Position numbers and translations under genes: made by a program. Shown here piece by piece: positions 35,300 to 46,800 of a stretch of 64,000 nucleotides of DNA. This stretch comes from Branchiostoma belcheri (lineage: Eukaryota > Chordata > Leptocardii > Amphioxiformes > Branchiostomatidae). Position 1 is the stretch's first letter; each line of letters begins with the position of its first letter. The stretch is taken from contig NW_017803987.1 of the NCBI RefSeq assembly GCF_001625305.1, positions 1,301,012 to 1,365,011 of the forward strand, written 5' to 3'. Under the pieces are notes generated by a model that was not told where the DNA came from, did no database searches, and saw only the letters and a list, made by a program, of their open reading frames with translations.

Positions 35300-36330
35300 G
35301 CAACGGGGCCGACAATACGACGTCCTTAGAGTTGAGAAATACTTAGAGTTGAGAAAGCCCTTAATACCACGCTTGTTATGGGCTTTTAAGTCACAAAACA
35401 GGACTTCGCAAGCCAGGGAAATTCAATCTGAGGCTCTCTCACGGGCAGAAATTAGGAGTCAAAACAACATTTGTGAATACTGTGCAGCCTTGTATGTGCC
35501 GCAATGTGTATATGGTGTCTAAAAAGTATTTTACTTTTAACCTAAGGTAAGATTTTGGATCATTGATATAGTTTAAAAAAGACGCCGAAAGCGACGAACA
35601 CTTCTTTTTCTCTTCTGATAACTTTAGAAAACAGGTTGGACATCTCTATGAAACCTAGTTGAAGGACTACGGGATAACAATATTTGCGCGAAGTCTACCA
35701 AGATTGGTCCGTTTCAAAAAGGACTAACTAAATCAAGGAAGACAGACGTATCTGAAAAAAAACACGGCAAATTGATTTTATTATGTTTTTCTCGGTTAAA
35801 GTACTAAATCTCTTGCTTTTAGGCCGTCTCAAAATATGCTTAACATTTGCTTTTAGCCTGAGAAGAAAATTACAGTAAAGAAAATCTTACTTTAAAGACT
35901 TGTCACATATTTCCCAGTACCTTGATTTCTCTTTACCATCTTCCAAATCTGGCAATCAACTTTTGTAAAAGTTGATAATAATATAAGCTCATAAAGTAGG
36001 TCCATTAGGGCTTAAAGTACGCAAATGAACTGTAGAAAAATGTGGCGTGATACGATAAAATATGTAAACAGAGTTATCAAATAACTGTATTGTGGACAAA
36101 AACACGGTTTTTGGCAGTTGCTGTAGCAGAGTAAGCAAACGTTGTCGTCAAATAACAAAATCCACTGCGAACCTTAAACTTAACACGGTTTCTTCAAATG
36201 TGGATAGTCTTTTTCCATTTATGTGAAAGCTAATATTTACACCAATAATCTACTGGACGTTCCATTGTGTGTACAAAACAGTGTGTTTCCGTTATATTAT
36301 GGTAATGATATTGTTATTACAGACTTAAAT
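35300..36330. other. 5' flank of gene B, no gene
   Basis: About 1 kb upstream of gene B that closely matches 41,950-42,935 upstream of gene C. No open frame of note. Any shared control elements of B and C beyond the TATA box should lie here. Confidence 0.6.
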
Positions 36331-36336
36331 GTTAAA

Positions 36337-36656
36337 AAAACACCCCAACACCCCCAATCACGTCACGGGATACCAGGCTACGTAAAACGCTTAACGTCAA
36401 ATATAAGCACAAGAAACAGGACAGGACGACAACTGCATGCTGTTCCACTGATTTATCTGTGTTTTCATGAATAAAAGACTTGTTGGCTTCTACACTGTGC
36501 TCTCTCTTTCAATTTGTGTCCTAGCATTTGTCGTCCCTAAGGATATTTCAAATCTAGGCATCTTGTTTTTTTGGCCCTTCCTGTTTGTTTTCGCGCTCTC
36601 GCATTACATTTCGCTTTTCCAGGGGACGTCATCCATAAAAAATACTTGGTGTGGCC
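36337..36656. mobile_element. Truncated right part of the GGCCACACCAAGTA TIR element
   Basis: Matches the right part of 28,664-29,365, including the terminal TACTTGGTGTGGCC. The left part is missing because the duplication break falls inside the element. Confidence 0.8.
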
Positions 36657-37186
36657 TAACATAAAGTGTTTTGCATGCAAAATGGCATACTATGGATTTC
36701 TATAAAACAGCTTTACATAAAAATAGAAAGCAATAGAATTACATTTGATGTCTACACAAAGTCCTGGGCATCCAAGCCATACATTATCGGTCTTTGATTC
36801 AGGCGTAGGAAAAATTTTGTGTTTCCTGTTTCCCGACCGACCCTAGAAAAAACTGCCGACCCTAGTTTTATTTTTTTTGTGTGGACTCCTGTATGGGACA
36901 TAAATTTTTGACCTGACTGACCTTTTCTAGCTCCATGATCTGACACCTAAATTGATGAAACGTTGTGCAATGAGTTTTCTAACATTGACATTGAAAATAT
37001 AAGTATCTTCATGCAAGTTTCACTTTGTTAGACTGTATTGTATAAGCAAGGGGCTCCTTCGCATAAGATGGATCACTAGAAATCGCAGAAGTATAAAAAA
37101 GATAAAGAAATTCCCATCTACTGACCCGATTTTTGTCAGGACTGAAACAGGAAACACAGCATTTTTCCTAGGACTTAAATTCCACA

Positions 37187-40100
37187 CTACCGTCTTCCCA
37201 CAGCTATCCAGTCTACCTTGCCGTCGAAAAAACGACTGCCACTGCAAGGTCCGTATTCCATCGAGAAGCGGTACGTATAAACGTTGTATACCCTAAGCGA
37301 GGTGCTGTTAGAAACAACAACACGGAAATAAGTAATACATCCCATCAAATGTTGAAAAAATTCAAACCATAATCAAAGCATTCAGTTCACCCATTTTTCT
37401 TCCTGTCTTTCTGTTTTCAATCTATTTTTACTCAAGTTATCATCATCATCAATTGGTTTAAATACTTTGGACCATGTTGATTTGATTATATAGATGACAT
37501 CTTCTGGGAACCCCAAAACTGATGCGAGCGTGCGAATAAAAAAAGTTGTCTTCATTATGAAATCAAGGTGGTTATGAAGGTTGAACAAATGACTAAACGC
37601 ACAAAGTAAAATTTTACTGGCATGATGAATAATAGACTCTTCATTTTCATTCCTTTACATTTCGTCTTGGCCTTTGGTATGGATTTGGCATTCTGCAACA
37701 TAAGTATAGTTTTCCAAAATTTTTTCTTCAATTTTTGGCATATATTTGCTCACTTTGTACGATTTACACCATGGTCGTAAACGTTTTTGTGAAACGGAAA
37801 ATTATGTCATCCATAGAGTCAAATCAACATGGCCTTACTAAAATGTTAATTTCAAGAAAACGTATTCTGCAACTCACCAGTGTCTGTCGCCAGAACCCAA
37901 GTCGATTTTTGAAATGGCGGCGAAAACGACAGGAGTGCTTGAGAAACGGTTGTTGAAGTTGACGTTTCGATATTGCTTTGAACCATAAGTTTGCGGAGTG
38001 CCCCAAAAGTTCGTCGTCAATGGAAGTGACCAAGTGCCTTTTTCATCTGTAAATCAAGCACATTGAATGGTAAGACTTTGGACAAAGGTGTATCTTTATT
38101 CCTTTATTTGCCTCTCTCTTTCTCACTTACATACCTTTAGGTTTTAATATTACGTTTAACTTTACAGCCACCTCGATAAAAGAAATGGGATGAGAAATAC
38201 GTACAGTGATATGTTCTTCTTCTAAGTTATCTATATCATAAAGGTGTGTTCCATGCCCAAAGCATCTTTTCAATTTGGTAAGAATTGATAGTTTTTTATA
38301 CATGAGGAATACGCGAGGAATACTTTCAATGGTTTTCGGCATTGGTTAGGAATTCATGAGGAATTTTTGAGGAATACACAAGGAATACACGAGGAATACT
38401 TAGAATTATTAATGGAATGCATTAGGAATTCATGAGGAATTCACGAGGAATACACGAGGAAAACATGAAGAATACACAAGGAATGCACGAGAAATACATG
38501 AGGAATACACGACGAATACATGGGGAACACGTACAATGATTGATGGAATTGATGAGGATTTCATAAAGGAGTACATAAAGGAATACACGAGAAATACACG
38601 AGGAACATACATTAGAAATGCGGTATTTAATGGAATTCATCAGGAATGTAACGTTATAAGCAATACACGAAGGAATACATAAGGAATACACGACGAAAAC
38701 AGGGGAGTACTTACAGTGATTAACGGAGTTCGCGGAGGTTGCCTGTTGGATGAGTCGTTCGATGGTAGACAGGTCAGTGTTGAAGCCGCTAAAACGGGTT
38801 GTTAGCGATGTGACGGTCTGTTGCAAGGTCGTCACTGTTCCCGACAGTCCGTCCGTCTGACCGCGCTGCAGCGTGTAAATCGCGCTCTGGTGGTTGGAGA
38901 GCTGGGTTGTGATGGTGTCCAAGTCGACTTGAAGCGACTCAAACGTGCTCTCCGATGACGTTCCAAACGCCAGCGCCATCGCCTCCAGCGCGTCTACCGA
39001 CCCCTCCATGTTGTTGAGTTTGTTGTCCATGTCCTGTATGTCTCCCTGAAACCCTGCGGCCACCGCCCGTTGCACTTCGTCATACGGAACAGCGGCGATC
39101 TGTTGCTCGAGGGCCGTGTGTTGTGCCTGAACATCCGGACGGTATTCTAAGTCGATCTCCTCAACTGACGAGGAAAGATCGTCACACCCTTGAGTGTTGG
39201 AACTAACTCGTGCATTTATGCTGGCGATGCTGTCAGATACGACAGACGCTGTTTCTATGCTCTGGGCGGCCGCCTGGAGGTCAGACTGTGCTTGTTGTAG
39301 GGCTCTCTCTTTATCTTGAATGGATGTTTCAAGCTCGCCGAATCTCTGGTCTGTTGCTGACCTCGAATCAGTGAGCTCTTGCTGCAGGGCAGTTATTGGT
39401 CTTTGGCTGTTTTCAACATCTTCAATCAATTGCTCCACACTGGCAAGACCTTCCGAAATGGCAGACGAGTTCGTGTACTGGGAAAACTGTTCTTCAGCGC
39501 CTTCCACGTTTGTTGTGAGGCTGTCGATTGTGTTTCGTAGAGCAGTGATAAGCTCTGAATCGACATTCATTTGTGTTTCTATTGTCTGTATGCGAGCTTC
39601 TTCAGTTGACACTTGATCTTGGTAGGTTTCATTGTATGACTGGATGTGTTCGTCAAATGTTTCAAGCGTCTGCATGTACTCCTGCAGGGAATTATTCGTT
39701 CCCTGGAAGAAGGAAGTTGTAACGTTCCGGAGTTGTGGCTGTATGATATCTTGGGTCAGATTTTCATTTTGTTCAACCTTGGAGTACAGTACTGTGATGT
39801 TGGCCTGTATGTCCTGTACCGTGTACTGCATTTGTGTCACCGAGTCAACGATTCCTGTATCCGTAGCCAAATTTTCCAGCGTAGCTTCAACATCATCCAA
39901 ACGCAGGCTTTTGGCATTGCTCTGCTGTTCATAGCTGTCACCGAGATCTTCCACTTGTTGCACAATTGAATGCTGTTGTTGGTCATGGTTGTCCAGGCGA
40001 GATTGTTGATCTTGGATCTCTGCATTGATGTTCGTTGTTTGATTTTGCAGCTGCTGTTTCCTTGTGTGTAGCGTCGTGACCGTTGCTTGAATGGTTTCCA

Positions 40101-41829
40101 GCAGTTGCTGGATCTGACCGTGTCGCTGTACATGAGTTTCATACGAGTTTCGGACGTTTGTGAGATGTTCTCCGTTAAGTATGGCTTCCTGTGTCTCAAG
40201 CTGTAAACGTTGTTCTGCAAGCTGCTCACCAAGACCAGCAACCTCTTCAATCAACGACTGGACCCGAGCTTGTAGCGCTGCCACGCGGGCGTCCAGCGCC
40301 TCGTCCTTCGACCTCAGAGCGGCAACTTGAGTGTTGACTATTTGCATGAGTTCTTCTATCTCCGCTTGTTTCTCTTCCCTCGCGGTTTGGTACTCTTGTA
40401 GTTGTTGTCGGAAGTTGTCTCTACCCCGTGCCTGTCGCTCTGCCTCTTGGCGAAGTGACTGGGAGTGCGCTTCCTTCTGTTCGTCAATCACGTAGTCGAT
40501 GTCCGCCAGGTATTCCTCCATGATGCCGTCAAACGAGGAGATCTCCTCCCCGCGTTCTTGAGATTCCTCGTCCACGTACCGGCCCATGCGTTCCAGGGTG
40601 TCCTTGTCTCGATTCATGCTGCCGTTGACGTTGCCAAACGTCTCCCCCATCGCCGTCAACTGGAGATTCATATCGTCGAGGCCTCCCCGTACATTTTTTA
40701 TCGTTATGTGTTGCATCGAGATTGCGCCATCAATGACCTGTGTACAACAATTGGTTTGATAAGTCTATCTCCAAGAGGGTTTGTACTAGAGTTTGCTTCC
40801 TAACTTTCCGAATGAAATGCAGTTAGAGTAGATAGATTGACAGTTAGAGTAGCTATGGTTTGGATTCTTGCCTACCTTTAGTCTTGTAAATGCCGCTTCA
40901 AAGCTCTTGCTCTGCGACTCAAGACCCATGAAAAAATTGTCCAGCTTGATGATAGACCCTGAAATAAAACAAAGATTGAATTCATTACTAAAGGGAGCTT
41001 AAGAACAAAAAGCATTCAACACAAAACGAATAACTCAAGAGACTGGATATATTTGTCAGTGACTATAATGAGTGGATGCTACCCAAAACGTCTGACAGTT
41101 TTCAAACTTTATCCAGTTACTTGTGTAACAATTCTTTGTGTATCTCATTACCTGAATGTCTAACTTTCATCGACCCTTATATTTAAAGAAGACTAAAGTA
41201 ATACCATGCCGAAACAGGTACATTTTGTACAATAAAGTAATACCATGCCGAAACAGGTTTAACTATAGCATATTGCTATCTATTTAGTTTAACTAGAAGA
41301 GGCCTTTGTAACAAACGTGATACATTGTATTAAATACAGTCAGTCTCTTTCGAAATTTTTTCTATTGCAACTTTAATCACATGGGATGGCAGTGGCACTC
41401 AAGTTTTTCAGCTTATTTTTATGCCACCACCAAAGCAGACAAACGCACAGACAACAGAGATACTCATTTCACCCGGTTTAAGTGAGGAAATTCGTTTTAA
41501 GTGCCTTTCCCAAGGCACAGGGTCGGTGGCATGGTAGGATTCGAACTCGGGACCTCTTGGTTCCAAACCGAACGCTCTGCCGTTACGCCACACGACCCCA
41601 CATTAAGACATAGCGTGCTGATGTCGACAATCTCGGCCACCTATTTTTAGAAAAACCTTCATGCACGATGGCTTCATATTACATTTCATTTATGTTCACT
41701 TCGAGTTGGTAAGAAGGTAAACTAGAAAGGCTTACCCTGGAGGTTTTGCAAGAGATAATCTTGCGCCCGTACACCGTTCGGCACAGCACAGACGATCAGA
41801 AGCACCAGGAAGCTTACAGACGGCAACAT
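37187..41829 (-). CDS. Gene C: secreted coiled-coil H-type lectin, 828 aa
   Basis: Exons: 41829-41736, 40958-40876, 40737-38715, 38046-37878, 37304-37187, the same five lengths as gene B (94, 83, 2023, 169, 118). Signal peptide MLPSVSFLVLLIV, coiled coil about residues 33-733, H-type lectin residues 734-828 (VNFNNRFSSTPVVFAAI, KIDLG, RVYNVYTYRFSM, VDWIAVG). By my reading the coiled-coil exon differs from gene B at about 16 of 674 residues, but the two lectin exons differ at 20 of about 95. As in gene B the W-x-D-T loop is replaced (GPCSGS). Exon 3 stays open through 98 further codons of intron 3, and a duplicated donor at 38,535 is in frame with the normal one. TATA box at 41922-41927. Confidence 0.92.
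37469..37834. mobile_element. TIR MITE in intron 4 of gene C
   Basis: Orthologue of 30,171-30,542 (ends CCATGTTGATTTGATTATAT and CAAATCAACATGGCC). Shared by inheritance from before the B/C duplication. Confidence 0.85.
38300..38700. repeat. Minisatellite in intron 3 of gene C
   Basis: Shorter form of the array at 31,027-31,700. Copies of the splice-junction segment occur near 38,326, 38,396 and 38,527. The last one keeps a full donor, ATCATT|GTACGT on the minus strand. Confidence 0.9.
41395..41602 (-). mobile_element. tRNA-derived SINE in intron 1 of gene C
   Basis: Orthologue of the SINE at 34,745-34,957 in gene B, with the same truncation and minus orientation; B box GAGTTCGAATCC. Confidence 0.85.
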
Positions 41830-41921
41830 GGTGTGTGTTCTAGTGCAGAAGTTGTCGCAAGTCTGACTCTCACACACCCTTAGTCGATGTGCAAACCTTC
41901 AGTGCAAACCTTAGAACTCCC

Positions 41922-41927
41922 TTTATA
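41922..41927 (-). promoter_or_regulatory. TATA box of gene C
   Basis: TATAAA in GGTATAAAGGGAG, 93 bases 5' of the ATG. The extra distance relative to gene B is a short duplication of GTGCAAACCTT-like sequence in the 5' UTR. Confidence 0.7.
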
Positions 41928-42939
41928 CCTTATGTTTGACGTCTTAACGTGTCAAGGCAACGGGACCAACAATACGACGTCCTTATAACTTACTTAGAGT
42001 TGAGAAAGCCCTTAATACCACGCTTGTTATGGGCTTTTAAGTCACAAAACAAGACTTCGCCAGCCAGGGAAATTTAATCTGAGGCTCTCCCACGGGCAGA
42101 AATATTAGGCGTCAAAACAACATACTGTGCAGACTTGTATGTACCGCAATGTGTATATGGTGTCTAAAAATCATTTTACCTTTAATCTAAGGTACGATTT
42201 TGGATCATTAATATAGTTAAAAACTTCTGATAACTTTAGAAAACATGTTGAACATCTCTATGAAACCTTGGGGCTAATAGTAGTTGTCAGGGACTAAGGG
42301 ATAACAATATTTGCCCGAAGTCTACCAAGATTGGTCCGTTTGAAAAAGGACTAACTAACTCAAGGAAGACAGACGTATCTGAAAAACACGGCAAATTGAT
42401 TTTATTGTTTTTCTCGGTTAAAGTACTAAAATCTCCTGATTTTAGGCAGTCTCAAAATATGCTTAACGTTGGCTTTTAGCCTAAGAAGAAGATTACAGTA
42501 GAGGAAATGTTATTTTAAAGATTTCCCAGTACGTTGATTCCTCTTTACGATCTTCCAATCAACTTTTGTAAAAGTTGATAATAATATAAGCTTATAAAGT
42601 AGGTCCATTAGGGCTTAAAGTACTCAAATGAACTGTAGAAAAATGTGGCGTGATACGATAAAATAAGCAAACAGAGTTATCAAATAACTGTATTGTGGAC
42701 AAAAACACGGTTTATGGCAGTTGCTGTAGCAGAGTAAGCAAACGTTGTCGTCAAATAACAAAATCCACTGCAAACTTTACATCAAACTTCAAATCTTCAA
42801 ATGTGGATAGTCTTTTTCCATTTATGTGAAAGCTACTATTTACACCAATAATCTACTGAACGTTCCATTAGGTGTACAAAACAGTGTGTTTCCGTTATAT
42901 TATGGTAATGATATTGTTATTACAGACTTAAATGTTATA

Positions 42940-43470
42940 CAAATACATGTGTATAATATTTAGCGTCAATTTAAAACACCAAGACCACAAAAAAGTGTGT
43001 CCAAATGGCCCTGAAACATTAGCCTTTGAAATCAATCACTTATTTTAGTTGTATGAATACAACAAAACACAGCACAAAACACAGCAAAAAATTCACAAAC
43101 AGGCCCTTTAAAAACATAGCCACAGCCATATTTGAAAAAAAAAACACAAAACAGCAATGGGGCGTTGAGATATCATAGCTGCTTTTCTTTGAATTCCAAT
43201 TTCTTTCCCTCAATCGTTTCTGCAGGACATCTTGTACCCAGTTGAACCCAGTATTACAATCTCCTTGTCATTGTGCTAGCCCTTGTCACACATTCAGAAT
43301 TTATTGAACCTCAGTTCGGGAGCAGTCTCGTTCTATAGGAATCGAATTTGAATTAAATTTGACCAGAAACACGCAACACTGTTCACCTACTACCGATCAC
43401 CTACACCGAACCTCCCGTCCACACCCGAATGTTTTGAACTGCCGACTACAGCCGACCTTGCTCCAGATCT
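42940..43470. other. Intergenic between genes D and C, no gene
   Basis: A+T-rich. A short segment near 43,340-43,390 (ATCGAATTTGAATTAAATTT) resembles 16,807-16,830, so it may be a dispersed repeat. Nothing else seen. Confidence 0.45.
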
Positions 43471-43471
43471 A

Positions 43472-43800
43472 GGCCACACTGATTGAATTTTATGGATGAC
43501 ATCCGCGCGCATTTATTTCCGTCTGTTCTAAAAAAAAACACATCCGAGGCTCTGGCCTAGAGTGCCATCGTCCGCAGTCCACGGTAGCTAGGGACAATAG
43601 GTAGCCGTCGGTAACTACGGAGGACGGCACCCAGGTTGCCGAAACTACACGGAACTCAGAACAGTGCCGACGGCTTGTCGTAAATGTAGTAAATGTTCTA
43701 CCCCAGTAGGCTCACAATACCAGCTTTTTATTCCTAACGTTTTAGACTGGAAATTTTTATTCTTCAGAAGATGCCATCCAAAAAAAGTACAGTGTGTCCC
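43472..43800. mobile_element. TIR element at the 3' end of gene D
   Basis: GGCCACACTGATTGAATTTT-ATGGATGACATC at the left is mirrored by GATGCCATCC and GTACAGTGTGTCCC at the right. Same family as 28,664-29,365. A smaller foldback (GCCGTCGGTAACTACGGAGG region) lies inside. Two minus-strand AATAAA motifs (43756-43761 and 43727-43732) lie in it, 110-145 bases past the stop codon of gene D. Confidence 0.7.
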
Positions 43801-43871
43801 TACTCCTATATCCATGGTTTTGTTCGGCTATGTATGACATGGGGCTTTTGATACAGAACGGGTTCGCCCGA

Positions 43872-46800
43872 TTAGTTCTTCTTGCCGAGAGCAATCCAGT
43901 GCGCTGTGCATTGGTAATTGATAGTGTCCCCCCAAGACCCGAATGTCAGTCGGAAGCCGGTTGGAGTAATCCTATCCACTATCAGCTTCAGCCTGTTAGG
44001 ATAAACAACAACAAGAAATTCATCTTCCAAATTATTCACAACCAGATATCACAAACATACAATACTGTGAGCATGAAGAAAAGAAATAATAAAATCTTCT
44101 ATCATATAGTATCCCGATACTCATCCATATATGCTAGCAAGTCTGTTGAACTATCCAAAATAATTAATAATTTCATCACAGATAGGATATAGGAATTTTT
44201 TTTCATACAGATCCATTAATTAGATGTTTAATCAGTTTCGATGTAAATCCGAGAAAGGTGTCTTGTAGAGAATTACTGGTTGCATGTAATAGAATCCATA
44301 TATTATGAGGATGTATTGTCCAAGTACCATCTGAAAATGTACTACTACTGACCTGTTATTGGTGCTACTTTTCAAGTCAATTTTGAAGTCATCTCAAAGG
44401 TACTACTACTGACCTGTTATTTCTGTTAGAACCCAGGTCAATTTTGGTAATGCCGGCGAACACAACAGGGTTGGTACGGAACCGTCGGTTGAAGTTGACG
44501 TTCCTGGTCTGTGGACTGCCATATGGTTGAGTTGTCCCCCAAAAGTTCCTCCGTAACGGAAGAACATAACTGCCCTTTTCCGCTGAAAAACAATATAAAA
44601 AACAGTCATAATATTTCATTAAAGTGTTGTTGCACTGTTCTTCACGGATTTGATGTTAAGACAGTTTGCACAGTCATTTGTTAAGCTTAAGTTAGGCATT
44701 ATTGAGTATGTTTGTGTACTAGTAGGCCTACTATAAATACTTTGAAAATTATTTTGACATTAAAATGCCTATCATCATAGATGAAAAAGACAAAGAAACA
44801 GGGAAATTATCTTATAAACTTTTGATAATCAGAACAAACTATTCTTCAAAAGTTAAAAATTGATATGATAAGTGAATAAAGACAAAATAAAAATGACTTG
44901 ATACAAGTACAAGCATAAACATATCTTTTAGTGTTGACAATAAGGCCATGTTGATTTGATTATATGGATGACATCCTCTGGGAACCCCAAAACTGATGCG
45001 CGCGTGCGAATAAAAAAAAAGTTTTGCAAAAAAAAAAGTTGCTTTCACTATGAAATCAACGTGGTCATGAAGGTTGAACAAATGGCACAGAATATGTTAT
45101 GGCGAATAATCTACTCTTCGAATTCATTTCTTTACATTTTTGTCTTTTTTCCTTTGATTTTGGCATTCTACGACATTGGTGTCGTTTCTAAATGTTTTCC
45201 TTGCAACTAATGGTATATTTTTGCTCATTTAGCAACTGTTTTGCACGATTTACAGTATGGTTGAAAACTTTTTTTTTTTGGAAATGGCCGAAAATTCATG
45301 CGCGCGCTGATGTCATCCATATAATCAAATCAACATGGCCTAACTGAAACTTGAATGAACTCAAGCGAACTATAGAAAAGGTTCGAGTGTTGATACTTAC
45401 AGTAATCAAAGGCTGACGTCGACTGTTGGATGATTCGTTCGATGGAAGAGAGGGAGGAGGTATGGCTGTTGAGACTACCCGTCAGCCCACTGACGGTCTG
45501 CTGCAAGGCTCTCACCGTGTCCGCCAGGCCGTCATTCTCATCGCTCTGCAGCGCAGCGATCGCGTTCTGGTGGTCGGAAAGGTCGGTCGACAAGGTGTCA
45601 AAGTCATCCTGAAGCGACTCAACCGTGCTATTCGACGACGATGCAATCGCCATAGCCGCTGCCCTCAAGCTCTCCACTGACGACCTCATGTTGTTGAGTT
45701 TGAGGGTCATCTGTTGGAGGCCCTGTCCTTGTGCTGCTGTCAAACCCTGCTGCACCTCTTCTTCCGGAATCGCGGTTAGCTGCTGCAGGAGAGCCGCTTG
45801 TTGCGTCTCAATAGCCTGGCTGTCGACTTGCTGGACTGATGAAGAAAGGGCGCTGCACCCTTGAGTGTTGGCGGTAACTCGTGCATTTATGCCGGCGATG
45901 CTGTCAGATACAACGGCCGCTGTTTCTAAGCTCTGGGCTGCCGCCTGGAGGTCAGACTGTGCTTGCTGCATGGCTCCCTGCTTGCTTTGATGGCTGTTTC
46001 TATCTCGCCAATCTCTCATTTGTTGCTGACCTGGAACCAACCAACTGCTGCTGCACAGCAGCTAGTACCGTCTGGGTGCTTTCAACATCTTCAATCGATT
46101 GCTCCACAGCGGCAAGACCTTCCAAAATGGCGGACGGGCTCGTGTACTGGGAAAACTGTTCTTCAGCGCCTTCCACGTTTGTTGTGGAGGCCGTCAACAG
46201 TATTCTGTAGAGCATCGAGAAGCGCTGAAAGGCCGGAATCGAAAGTGTTCACTTGTGTTTCTATTGTCTCTATGCGAGCTTCTTCAGTTGACATTTGCTC
46301 TTGGTAGCTGGTCCCATATGATTGTATGTGTTGGTCAAATGCTTCCAGTGCCTGCATGTGCTCTTGTAGGGCATTATTCGCTCCCTCGAGTGGGGCACCT
46401 TGGCGGAGGAGTGGCTGTGTGATATCACGGTTCAGATTTTCATTTTGCTCAACCTTGGAGTTCACTCTAGTCATGTTGGCCTGTAGGTCTTGCACGGTGG
46501 ACTCTACATCTGTCACCAAGTCAGCGACTTCTGTATCTGCAGACAAAGCGTCCAGCGCAGCTTCAACATCACCCAAGCGCAGGTCTTTAGCATTGCTCTG
46601 CTGCTCATAGTTGTCACCGAGATCTTCCACTTGTTGCACAATTGAATGCTGTTGTTGGTCATGGTTGTCCAGGCGAGATTGTTGATCTTGGATTTCTGTA
46701 TTGATGTTCGCTGTTTGATCTTGTAGCTGCCGCTTTCTGACGTTGAGCGCCTCGACCGTTGCTTGAATGGTCTCCAAGAGATCTTGAATCTGACCAAACC

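Larger units (their letters stand above)
29041..36336. repeat. Tandem duplication unit 1 (contains gene B)
   Basis: This ~7.3 kb block and the next (36,337-42,936) are head-to-tail copies that include the 3' flank, all five exons, all introns and about 1.1 kb of 5' flank of the lectin genes B and C. Flank strings such as AAAAGTTGATAATAATATAA occur at the same relative place in both. Differences include the foldback at 34,646-34,731, the insertion at 31,703-31,915 and minisatellite length. Confidence 0.85.
36337..42936. repeat. Tandem duplication unit 2 (contains gene C)
   Basis: Starts at AAAACACCCCAAC, which matches 29,041, and ends where homology with the 5' flank of gene B stops (…AGACTTAAATGTTA). 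At the left border the 5' flank of gene B is joined directly to the 3' flank of gene C inside a run of A. See unit 1. Confidence 0.85.
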
